Assembly: GCF_023264675.1 (NCBI RefSeq)
Contig: NZ_JAHFVG010000042.1
Location: 1 to 52,070 of the forward strand
Length of the DNA: 52,070 nucleotides
Origin: Rhodococcus sp. (in: high G+C Gram-positive bacteria)
GTDB lineage: Bacteria; Actinomycetota; Actinomycetes; Mycobacteriales; Mycobacteriaceae
Direction: 5' to 3'
The first letter of the stretch is position 1, and every line of letters begins with the position of its first letter. The notes below the pieces were generated by a model that was not told where the DNA came from, ran no database searches, and was given only the letters and a program-made list of their open reading frames with translations. Of this stretch, positions 17,243 through 23,974 are shown piece by piece. The translations under genes and the position numbers were made by a program.

Positions 17243-18505
17243 TCACGTGCAGTCGGCGATCCGTCGTTGCAGGTGCTTGCGTTCGGCCTGGTTCGTGGTC
17301 AGCGACAACGCGCTCTCGAAGGCTCGTCGGGCGGGAGTCGTATCTCCCGCCCTGGCATAGGTTTCGGCGAGTGCGGCGTGGAACAGGTGGTACTCCGAGA
17401 GGCCCTCGACGGACTCGATCGCGCGCCGTCCGGCTTGCGGCCCGTCGGCCATCGCGATGGCGACACCGCGATTGAGGGCGACTATCGGGGACGGGGTCAT
17501 CTGTACGAGCTGGTCGTAGCACGCCACGATGCTCTTCCAGTCGGTACGATCCGCGCTGGGAGCGTTGGCGTGACACGACGCGATGATGGCCTGCATCTGG
17601 AACGGCCCGGGGTCCATCCGCGACAATGCCTCGAACAGGATCCTGTTGGCTCGCTCGATCATCGTGCGATCCCACAGCGACCGATCCTGATCGGGCAGTA
17701 ACACCATCTCTCCCAATGGATCCACCGTGGAATCCACGCGCGCACGCGATCTGGAGCGGTGAAACAATTGCAACGCCAGCAGTCCGGCGAGTTCGACGTG
17801 ATCGGGCAGAAGTTCGACGCTGGACTCGGTGACGCCGATGGCGCGATCCATCAGCGTCACCCGCAGTACATCTGCTCGATCCCCGCGGCCCAGGTAGCCT
17901 TCGTTGAAGATCAGATACAACACTGAAGCAAGAGTCCCGACTCGCGTCGACAGATCGGCAGGAACGACCAAGGGGATCCGTGCGTCACGAATCTTTCTCT
18001 TGGCACGCACTATTCGCTGCCCGATCGTCGTGTCGGGCACCAAATATGCGGAGGCGATCTCTCTCGTCGTGAGGCCGGCAACCAGTCTCAGCATGAGCGT
18101 CGTCTGAACATCCTGGTCGAGTGCCGGATGCGCACACAGCAGTAGCAACCGCAGGTATTCGTCGCGAACGATCGCCTCGTCGAGAATCTTCGGCGCAGCA
18201 CCGGGTGATTCTTCGTCGTCGGAGCCGATCAGGTCGCGGGCCGCGGCAATGGTCCTCCGATAGGCGCTCGACGCGCGGCGCAGCCGATCCACCGCCTTGT
18301 TGCGCGCCACGGTCATCAACCATCCACCGGGATTCTTCGGGATGCCCGCGCTGGCCCAGGATCCGGTTGCCTCTTCCAGTGCATCCTGGACGGCCTCGTT
18401 GGCCAGATCGGAATCGCCGAACCTCGTGGTGAGCGCAGCGATCACCCGCTCGCTGTCGTCGCGAGCAGTGCGGGTGATCGCCGCGGACACGGCGTCGTCG
18501 AGCAC
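17243..18505 (-). CDS. ECF42-type RNA polymerase sigma factor with C-terminal extension
   Basis: A 420-residue sigma factor. Region 2 spans residues 18-80 (FGDSDLANEAVQDALEEA, GWLMTVARNKAVDRLRR) and region 4 spans about 128-170 (LVAGLTTREIASAYLVPDTTIGQRI). A C-terminal extension of over 220 residues contains TPR-like helices (NRGVAIAMADGPQAG, HAALAETYARAGDTTPARRAFESAL). This build, plus the adjacent DGPF gene, defines the ECF42 group, which lacks a classical anti-sigma factor; the extension is thought to control activity. GTG 18505 begins two bases after the DGPF stop, so translation is coupled. Confidence 0.93.
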   Translation of the reverse strand: MLDDAVSAAITRTARDDSERVIAALTTRFGDSDLANEAVQDALEEATGSWASAGIPKNPGGWLMTVARNKAVDRLRRASSAYRRTIAAARDLIGSDDEESPGAAPKILDEAIVRDEYLRLLLLCAHPALDQDVQTTLMLRLVAGLTTREIASAYLVPDTTIGQRIVRAKRKIRDARIPLVVPADLSTRVGTLASVLYLIFNEGYLGRGDRADVLRVTLMDRAIGVTESSVELLPDHVELAGLLALQLFHRSRSRARVDSTVDPLGEMVLLPDQDRSLWDRTMIERANRILFEALSRMDPGPFQMQAIIASCHANAPSADRTDWKSIVACYDQLVQMTPSPIVALNRGVAIAMADGPQAGRRAIESVEGLSEYHLFHAALAETYARAGDTTPARRAFESALSLTTNQAERKHLQRRIADCT

Positions 18506-18507
18506 GA

Positions 18508-18894
18508 TCAGCTGGCGCGTGACCGAGGTGCATCCGGCCTGAAGGCGACCGGGCGCACCTCGAAGGAAGCGATCTCGAGGGGAAGAGCCGAGGCGAGCTT
18601 CATGGCCTCGTCCAGATCCGCTGCTTCGACCACATAGAACCCGCCGAACTGTTCCTTGGTCTCCGCGTACGGACCGTCCGTCACAGTTGTCGGCCCGTGC
18701 GAACCGCGGCGGATGGTGGTTGCCGTCTCGGTCGGCATGAGGCTGGCGCCGGCCACCCAGTGCCTGCCGTCGATGAGCATCTGGTTGTAGGCCATCCAGG
18801 GTTCCATCACGGCAGCGAACTCGGCCGTGCCCGGTGCCGCGCTGCGTGCGGCTGTGACTCGCTCATCGGTGTGAATGGAGATCATGTATTCCAC
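18508..18894 (-). CDS. DGPF/YciI-domain protein, ECF42 partner
   Basis: A 128-residue protein of the YCII-related DGPF family. It contains TVTDGPYAETKEQFGGFYVVE, with DGPY in place of DGPF, and DLDEAMKLASALP. It is often encoded next to ECF42 sigma factors and is likely to be part of the regulon, though its biochemical role is unknown. I start it at GTG 18894 (VEYMISIHTDE) because family members begin M-K/E-Y-M. The in-frame extension upstream of this overlaps a promoter and has no domain. An ECF-type promoter at 18935-18962 lies at the correct distance. Confidence 0.87.
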   Translation of the reverse strand: MEYMISIHTDERVTAARSAAPGTAEFAAVMEPWMAYNQMLIDGRHWVAGASLMPTETATTIRRGSHGPTTVTDGPYAETKEQFGGFYVVEAADLDEAMKLASALPLEIASFEVRPVAFRPDAPRSRAS

Positions 18895-18934
18895 GACTGT
18901 CTTCTTTCGCTCGTTGGAATCGGTCCCAGTGTGA

Positions 18935-18962
18935 CGTACGCGATGTCGCGATGTCGGGTTCC
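18935..18962 (-). promoter_or_regulatory. ECF-type promoter upstream of the DGPF-sigma operon
   Basis: On the minus strand GGAACC (18962-18957), a 16-bp spacer and CGTACG (18940-18935) match the GGAAC/CGT pattern recognised by many ECF sigma factors. Transcription would start near 18928, giving a leader of about 34 bases before GTG 18894. Which sigma factor reads it is unknown. Reported ECF42 promoters have a somewhat different -35 (TGTCGA-like). Confidence 0.6.
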
Positions 18963-19021
18963 AATCCCTCGTATCCCTATGACGCAGGACCGGGCGAATT
19001 TCGACAGCGGTGTTTCCCAAC

Positions 19022-19053
19022 GACAAAAGCGTCCCCGCGGGGACGCTTTTGTC
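19022..19053. terminator. Perfect palindromic terminator after the thioesterase-like gene
   Basis: GACAAAAGCGTCCCC at 19022-19036 is repeated in inverse at 19039-19053, a 15-bp perfect stem apart from the loop. TTTT lies in the 3' arm on both strands. It separates the minus-strand gene ending at 19089 from the DGPF promoter. Confidence 0.9.
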
Positions 19054-19088
19054 TCTTAACACACGGGGATGTACGCCCCGCGAAGATC

Positions 19089-19787
19089 TCAGATGTACTT
19101 GTTCACCAGCGGCCCGACGAGGGCGAAGGCGGAGGCGTCGGGAACCAGGTACTTTGTCACCTCACCGCTGACGAAGGGGTGCCAGGCAGGTCCGGTGTCG
19201 GATCCGTCGGTGGAGACCACAACCACGTCGCCGACGAAGACGCCGGGGAAATGCTTGCTGGCCAGTGCCTCGTTGTGAGTTGCCACGGCGAGGAGTTCCT
19301 CGGCGCGGCTGCGGTCGACGTCGTCGCCCATTCCGGCGAGCAACGAGCTGTGGCTTCCGGCGCTGCTGGAGCGGATGGGCTCGCTGTCGAGCACCGTGAG
19401 GCTCTTCACCGAGACTCCACGTCCCTGAAGTTCGACGGCTACCGCGTGGGCGAGCTGGCCGCCGAAGGCGAGTCCGAGCAAATGCACCGGGCCGGTGCTA
19501 CGAACAGCCAGGATCTCGTCGGCGTAGAGAGCGGCGAGCGCGGTCAGGGAAACTGCCTGGTCACCGGACGACTGGACGCCGTAGATGGGGTGGTTGTCAC
19601 CGATGTGGGCGGCAAGTGCGCTGTAGCAGGAGGTCAGGCCGTCGATCGGATGGATGCAGAAGACGGGTGCCTGGGTCCCCTGGTGGCGGATGGTCACGAT
19701 CGACTGGATCGGCGTCGAATACTCGGTCGCTTCGCGGTCGGCGAGATCGGAAAAAGTGAGGTGCGAGTAATCGTTGATGACGGTCAT
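19089..19787 (-). CDS. Stand-alone thioesterase-like protein lacking catalytic Ser and His
   Basis: A 232-residue protein with the fold pattern of NRPS type I/II thioesterases: VFCIHPIDGLTSCYSAL, HPIYGVQ, LYADEI, VHLLG and LTVLDSEP. It resembles the TE domain of the large NRPS at 38.2-38.9 kb along its whole length. The nucleophile elbow, GWSLGG in that TE, reads GLAFGG here, with Ala107 in place of serine (codon GCC). The catalytic-His segment (VPQTHWQMTSASAL) is shortened to VPDASAFAL. It is therefore very probably inactive as a hydrolase but intact as a gene. GGAGG precedes ATG 19787. It could bind acyl or peptidyl carriers as a scaffold or decoy. Confidence 0.85.
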   Translation of the reverse strand: MTVINDYSHLTFSDLADREATEYSTPIQSIVTIRHQGTQAPVFCIHPIDGLTSCYSALAAHIGDNHPIYGVQSSGDQAVSLTALAALYADEILAVRSTGPVHLLGLAFGGQLAHAVAVELQGRGVSVKSLTVLDSEPIRSSSAGSHSSLLAGMGDDVDRSRAEELLAVATHNEALASKHFPGVFVGDVVVVSTDGSDTGPAWHPFVSGEVTKYLVPDASAFALVGPLVNKYI

Positions 19788-20129
19788 GCCCAGCCTCCAG
19801 GATCGAGTCTTGTTCTGTTCGGGGCGTTAACGATCGCCCGCAAAGTTCGTGTGCCGATTGACGTGTATGTCGTTGGTTCGGCCTCAGGTGTTACCTGCGT
19901 CTCATGGACTTTCCACTCAACCATGGGCACAGTGCGACCGCATTAGTGAATCGTCACCAAATAGAGTCCGTTTCGTTTTCAACAGATTTTTGAAGGATTC
20001 TTTGTGAATTACACAGTGGTCATTCGCATTTCGGCTGCTGAAAGGCCGCCGGCCACTCGAAATTTTGCCCACGAGCGAACTTCGATGGCCGACACACAGG
20101 TAACACTGGCACCACGGGAAACAGCCGGA
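19788..20129. other. Intergenic region, relatively AT-rich
   Basis: This 342-bp gap separates azlD from the thioesterase-like gene on the same strand and is visibly richer in A/T than its surroundings. It should contain the promoter of the thioesterase-like gene, but no -35/-10 pair stands out. GTGA and TCAC flank a 4-bp spacer near 19947, a small dyad. A plus-strand frame starting at 20004 enters azlD in antisense and shows no protein features. Confidence 0.5.
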
Positions 20130-20456
20130 TCAGAGGACCCAGTTCTGCAACACCACACACACCGCGGTCCCGACGAGGATGCTCAGAGCCACGTTCCGGC
20201 GCCAGAGGTGCATCCCGACGGTGGCGGCGACGCCCGCGATCTGCGGGATCCCGTGGACCGAGTTGCCGATGTCGATCGATGACAGCGCGTAGACCGCCAG
20301 GATAGCGACGGCGCCGAGCGGCATCCACTGCCCGAAGGATTCGAGTAGCGCCGATCCTCCGAGTCGTGAGCGAATCACGAAGGGGATCGCCCTGAGTGAG
20401 AACGTGATCAGAACCGCAACGGAAAGAGCTGCGCCGATGTATAGGTAGTCAGGCAC
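20130..20456 (-). CDS. azlD: AzlD-family branched-chain amino acid exporter subunit
   Basis: A 108-residue protein with three to four hydrophobic helices, matching AzlD (PF05437): YIGAALSVAVLITFSLRAIPF, and a conserved SFGQWMPLGAVAILAVYAL. It is the small subunit of the AzlCD exporter for branched-chain or aromatic amino acids. Its ATG lies eight bases inside the azlC gene, so the pair is translationally coupled. Control by the divergent Lrp protein is likely. Confidence 0.9.
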   Translation of the reverse strand: MPDYLYIGAALSVAVLITFSLRAIPFVIRSRLGGSALLESFGQWMPLGAVAILAVYALSSIDIGNSVHGIPQIAGVAATVGMHLWRRNVALSILVGTAVCVVLQNWVL

Positions 20457-21168
20457 GGCAGTGCCGCACGATCAGCGCTGCGGTGAACACCAGCATCGAC
20501 ACGACGAGCATCGATCCCGGTGCGACGATCAGCCCGAACAGTCCGGACCCGGCGGCAAGCAGAAGCGTCACCTTGTTGGGGTCCGCGCGATAGGCATCGA
20601 CTGCCAGCACCAGGAAGAGTGCGGTGAGTACGAAATCGAGTCCTTCGACCCCGGCCAACAGGGAGGACCCGACACCCGCACCGAGTAACGAACCGAGCAT
20701 CCATGACGAATGCAGACCGAGCTGAGTCCACAGGATTTGAGGACTCCGCATCTTCGACGACGCGATCGCGAATGCTTCGTCGCACAGCGCAAAGATGCTG
20801 TACAGCTTGGCCATTCGTCCTTCGACGCGGTGCAACGGAAACGACAGTCCGTAGAACAGGTGCCGAGAGTTCACCAGGAATGTCGTCACGGCGATCGCAG
20901 CGAGAGGAGCCGACGCCGCGAGCAATCCGACGAGAACGAACTCGAGCGAACCGGCGAACAGGACGCCCGAGATGATCGGCGCGAGCCACCACGGAAGGCC
21001 GTGCGCGGTCACGATGACGCCGAATCCGAGTCCCAGCACGAAGAGTCCGATCCAGACCACACCGGCAGATCGCGCAGCGACCCGCAACGAGGATTCGACA
21101 GCCGGGGATTCGACAACCGGGGATTCGACAAACGGGGATTCGACCGGAGCATCGACGTGAGTGGTCAT
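20449..21168 (-). CDS. azlC: AzlC-family amino acid exporter subunit
   Basis: A 239-residue membrane protein of the AzlC family (PF03591), with GLGFGVIVTAHGLPWWLAPIISGVLFAGSLEF and NSRHLFYGLSFPLHR. It is the large subunit of the AzlCD export pair. The first 25 residues are unusual: a VESP(F/V/A) repeat encoded by four 15-bp units, ahead of the first membrane helix. ATG 21168 is the only plausible start. Divergent transcription from lrp, 80 bp away, follows the usual azl/lrp layout. Confidence 0.9.
   Translation of the reverse strand: MTTHVDAPVESPFVESPVVESPAVESSLRVAARSAGVVWIGLFVLGLGFGVIVTAHGLPWWLAPIISGVLFAGSLEFVLVGLLAASAPLAAIAVTTFLVNSRHLFYGLSFPLHRVEGRMAKLYSIFALCDEAFAIASSKMRSPQILWTQLGLHSSWMLGSLLGAGVGSSLLAGVEGLDFVLTALFLVLAVDAYRADPNKVTLLLAAGSGLFGLIVAPGSMLVVSMLVFTAALIVRHCRA
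21092..21147 (-). repeat. 15-bp tandem repeat in the azlC 5' end
   Basis: GATTCGACAxxCGGG recurs at 21092, 21107 and 21122, with a partial fourth unit at 21137. Each unit adds five residues (VESPx) to the cytoplasmic N-terminus of AzlC. The number may vary between strains through slippage. Confidence 0.9.
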
Positions 21169-21212
21169 GGGGCAATGATAGGAAATCGACGTCGCGATTT
21201 TGTTGCCTGTTC

Positions 21213-21241
21213 TTGTGAATCGGCGGCTATTCGAGCAATAT
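21213..21241 (+). promoter_or_regulatory. Promoter of the lrp gene, leaderless
   Basis: TTGTGA (21213-21218), a 17-bp spacer and CAATAT (21236-21241) give a good sigma-A promoter. The -10 ends seven bases before the GTG at 21249, so transcription and translation probably start at the same base. There is no ribosome site. Confidence 0.65.
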
Positions 21242-21248
21242 ACGAACA

Positions 21249-21692
21249 GTGGATGCCATCGACGAGCACATTATATTGCTGCTCCAAGAGAACGGCCGGT
21301 TGAGCAACCAGGAACTAGCGGCGCAAGTAGGGCTGACCCCTGCTCCGTGTCTGCGTCGGGTGCGCAAGTTGGAAGAGGACGGCGTCATCACCGGCTATAC
21401 CGCGATCATCGACCGAACACGGATGGGTCGCGGGTTCGAGGTCATCATCCACGCCGACCTCGTGGCCAAAGACTTTCGAACCGTCGGAGCGTTCGAGGAT
21501 CGAATGGTGGAGATGAACGAGGTGGCCGAGCTTCGACGAATGTTCGGTATCCCCGACTACTTCATCCGGGTACGCGTCGACGACCTCGCCGCGTTCGAGA
21601 AGTGGTTGACCATTCAGCTGATGGGTGACCCGGCGATTGCCCGAGTGGATTCGCGCATCACGATGAAGATCCTCAAGACCGACGCTCCGTGA
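21249..21692 (+). CDS. Lrp/AsnC-family regulator
   Basis: A 147-residue regulator. Residues 3-50 form the AsnC winged HTH (DEHIILLLQENGRLSNQELAAQVGLTPAPCLRRVRKLEEDGVI read in order), and residues 65-140 form the RAM ligand-binding domain (EVIIHADLV, AELRRMFGIPDYFIRVRV). It should sense amino acids and control the divergent azlCD. GTG 21249 is preceded by a leaderless-type promoter. Its stop lies 13 bp before the left copy of the 21-bp repeat that bounds the catabolic island. Confidence 0.93.
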   Translation: MDAIDEHIILLLQENGRLSNQELAAQVGLTPAPCLRRVRKLEEDGVITGYTAIIDRTRMGRGFEVIIHADLVAKDFRTVGAFEDRMVEMNEVAELRRMFGIPDYFIRVRVDDLAAFEKWLTIQLMGDPAIARVDSRITMKILKTDAP

Positions 21693-21705
21693 GTCGTACC
21701 GAACC

Positions 21706-21726
21706 TCAGATGGACCCGAGGTCGGC
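21706..21726. repeat. Left copy of the 21-bp direct repeat
   Basis: These 21 bases are identical to 33247-33267. The right copy is the 3' end of the intact PPOX gene and encodes ADLGSI plus its stop (minus strand). Here the copy lies alone between lrp and a TetR gene, so it looks like a duplicated scrap of that 3' end. The flanking bases on either side differ between the two copies. Confidence 0.95.
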
Positions 21727-21732
21727 AGGGGG

Positions 21733-22440
21733 TTACTCCTTCGCCAGTATTCGTTCCAGATAGTCCAGATCCTGGCGGATGAGCGCGATGGCCCGCTCCG
21801 GGCCCTCGGGAACGGGCGGCTCGGTACCGTCCTGTGCCACTGTCCGGATTGCCATGTCCGCCAGTTGATTCGCCACGGCTCGGTCGGAATCCGGATCGCC
21901 CGGCTGATGCCACCAGACGACCCAGTTGAGCATTCCGATGATTCCGAGGGCGGTGGTGCGTGGGTCGACGGGGCGCATCTCGCCTGCGCGGATGCCCTTT
22001 TCGATGACCGTCACGAACTCCTTGAGCACGTGCCGCCTGCTCTGCTGATAGGTGCGTGAAATGTCCTCGGGCAGATCGGCTTCCGAACGCACGATCAGTT
22101 TGAACCGGTCGGCGGTGACGGCCTGATTCAACACGATCGCTGTGGCCATTCTGCGCAGCTTCTCCGTCGGGCTCAGCTCGGATTGCTCATTGATCTCGTG
22201 CAGTACGGCGGCAGGCGTCTCGGTGCTCTCGCTGACGAGCCGGGAGAGCAGCTCGTCCTTGTTCGCCACGTAGTGGTAGAGCGCAGGCCGCGTCAGACCG
22301 GTGGCCTCGGCGATGTCCTGGAGAGTGGTGCTCGCGAAACCCTTCTCCGCGAACAAGCGGGTCGCCTGGTCGAGAATTTGCTTCTCGACCAGTTCACGAC
22401 GCGGATTGCGCGCGGCCCGTGGTGCGTCCTCGCTTGTCAT
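21733..22440 (-). CDS. TetR/AcrR-family regulator of the catabolic island
   Basis: A 235-residue regulator. The HTH is FASTTLQDIAEATGLTRPALYHYVANKDEL (about residues 35-63), and the C-terminal domain resembles those of fatty-acid or CoA-ligand TetR proteins (RTYQQSRRHVLKEFVTVIEKGIRAGEM). It begins 16 bp after the monooxygenase stop on the same strand, making it the last gene of the hyuA operon. It is the only regulator in the island and so the leading candidate to bind the palindromes at 30167 and 30298. A CoA thioester or the aromatic substrate could be its inducer. Confidence 0.9.
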   Translation of the reverse strand: MTSEDAPRAARNPRRELVEKQILDQATRLFAEKGFASTTLQDIAEATGLTRPALYHYVANKDELLSRLVSESTETPAAVLHEINEQSELSPTEKLRRMATAIVLNQAVTADRFKLIVRSEADLPEDISRTYQQSRRHVLKEFVTVIEKGIRAGEMRPVDPRTTALGIIGMLNWVVWWHQPGDPDSDRAVANQLADMAIRTVAQDGTEPPVPEGPERAIALIRQDLDYLERILAKE

Positions 22441-22456
22441 GGAGTGAGGATAACCG

Positions 22457-23974
22457 TCACGAACTCACGGAAACCAGGTGCGTCCGGCCGCTCACCAGCC
22501 CGGCCACCGCGTCGGGCAGGCACTCCGACGGCACGTCGACCACCAGAAGCGCATCACTGCTCCGCAATATCCGCTCGGCGAGATCGAACCGTGTCAGCAC
22601 AGCGGCCCGTTCGCTTGGCCCGGTCAACCGAACGACCGTCGCGGTCCGCGCGTCCTCCGCCAAGGCACTCGCCTTGTCGTCCCAGGCGGAGGAGACGTCG
22701 ACGTCGTAGTTCGATGCACCGACACTCGGATCGACCACTCTGCCCGAATACGACCCGTGAGCGTGGTCGAGTGGTCGACTAAGCACCCACTCGCCGACAT
22801 CGCGGGAGGGCGCGGATGCGACCGGAACCGCGCCGTAGCGTGCGACGCCTGCCCGGGCGACGTCGGGCGCCGACTCCAGGAATCTTTCGAGGCCAACTTT
22901 TCCTGCCCTTGTCATGTACCCGACCATCAGCTGCTCCACCGGCAGGTCCATCCGCGCGGGGAACGATTCCCACCAGTGTTCGCTGCGGGCTGCGATCTCC
23001 TGCAGATGTTCGACGGCGGGGCGCCGTGCCGTCTCGTACTCGGTCAAGGCCTCCGAGACGGTCGACGCCGACCTCAGCGCCGCGTCGAGGGCGATCGCGT
23101 CTTCCATCGCCAACTTGGTTCCCGATCCGATGGAGTAGTGCGCGGTGTGCGCGGCGTCGCCGAGCAATACCACGTTCTCGGCCGACCAGCTCCGGCACCT
23201 GACGGTTCGAAATCGCATCCATCGAGTGCGGTTGCCGATCAACGAATGATGCTGCAGCGTAGCGGCGAATGCGGTCTCGAGATAGTGCAGCGAGGCCTCG
23301 TCGCTGTCGGCAGCGCCGGTTCGGTCCGTGGTGACATCGAACCCGGCACGACGCCAGGTCTCCTCGTCCGTCTCGACGAGGAAGGTGCTGCGGTCGTCCG
23401 CGTAGGGGTATGCGTGGGCGACGAAGGTGCCGTGCTCGGTGGTGGCGGGCACGAAGACAGCACTGGGAAGCGCGAAATCCGTTCCGCACCACAGATACAA
23501 TCCCGATCCGGTGGTGACTTCCTCGCCGAAGCGATTGTCGGCCGTGCGGGTGGCGCTGTTGATTCCGTCGGACGCGATGATCAGATCGGCGTCGAGTTCG
23601 GCTGGGACACGACGTTCACCGAAGACCAGCTTCACCCCGGCATCACGGGCATTGTCCTGCAGGATCGACAGCAGCGACGTACGAGCGATGGCCAGCAGAT
23701 CGCCGTGCGCCAACCGTGCCGTATGGTCGCCGACCTGCATCGACATCTCGTGCGAGTAAGCCGCGGACACAATCGCTTCCAGGGACACGGCATCGGCTTC
23801 CCGCAGATTGCGCTGCGTGCGGGAGGCGAGCCCAACCCCGAATCCGAACGTGGTGTCCGGGGAACTCTGTTCGTAGACGGTGATGTCGGCGTCGGGATTG
23901 GACAGTTTCAGAAGCCGTGCTGCGTAGAGGCCGCCGGGACCTCCGCCGATCACGGCGACGCGATCGAGGTTCAT
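22457..23974 (-). CDS. FAD-dependent monooxygenase, salicylyl-/anthraniloyl-CoA hydroxylase type
   Basis: A 505-residue flavoprotein. The FAD loop GGGPGGLYAARLLK is at residues 9-22, and the second FAD motif is GDAAHTAHYSIGSGTKLAMEDAIAL near 285. That second block is characteristic of enzymes hydroxylating aryl-CoA thioesters, such as salicylyl-CoA 5-hydroxylase and 2-aminobenzoyl-CoA monooxygenase. The OYE-like C-terminal half of the latter is missing, which favours the salicylyl-CoA type. Its ATG overlaps the ligase stop as ATGA. It probably hydroxylates the thioester made by that ligase, which is an inference from neighbours. Confidence 0.87.
   Translation of the reverse strand: MNLDRVAVIGGGPGGLYAARLLKLSNPDADITVYEQSSPDTTFGFGVGLASRTQRNLREADAVSLEAIVSAAYSHEMSMQVGDHTARLAHGDLLAIARTSLLSILQDNARDAGVKLVFGERRVPAELDADLIIASDGINSATRTADNRFGEEVTTGSGLYLWCGTDFALPSAVFVPATTEHGTFVAHAYPYADDRSTFLVETDEETWRRAGFDVTTDRTGAADSDEASLHYLETAFAATLQHHSLIGNRTRWMRFRTVRCRSWSAENVVLLGDAAHTAHYSIGSGTKLAMEDAIALDAALRSASTVSEALTEYETARRPAVEHLQEIAARSEHWWESFPARMDLPVEQLMVGYMTRAGKVGLERFLESAPDVARAGVARYGAVPVASAPSRDVGEWVLSRPLDHAHGSYSGRVVDPSVGASNYDVDVSSAWDDKASALAEDARTATVVRLTGPSERAAVLTRFDLAERILRSSDALLVVDVPSECLPDAVAGLVSGRTHLVSVSS

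Noticed and set aside
20004..20282. 92-residue plus-strand frame after a possible ribosome site
   Set aside because: More than half lies antisense to azlD, and the product looks like random translation.
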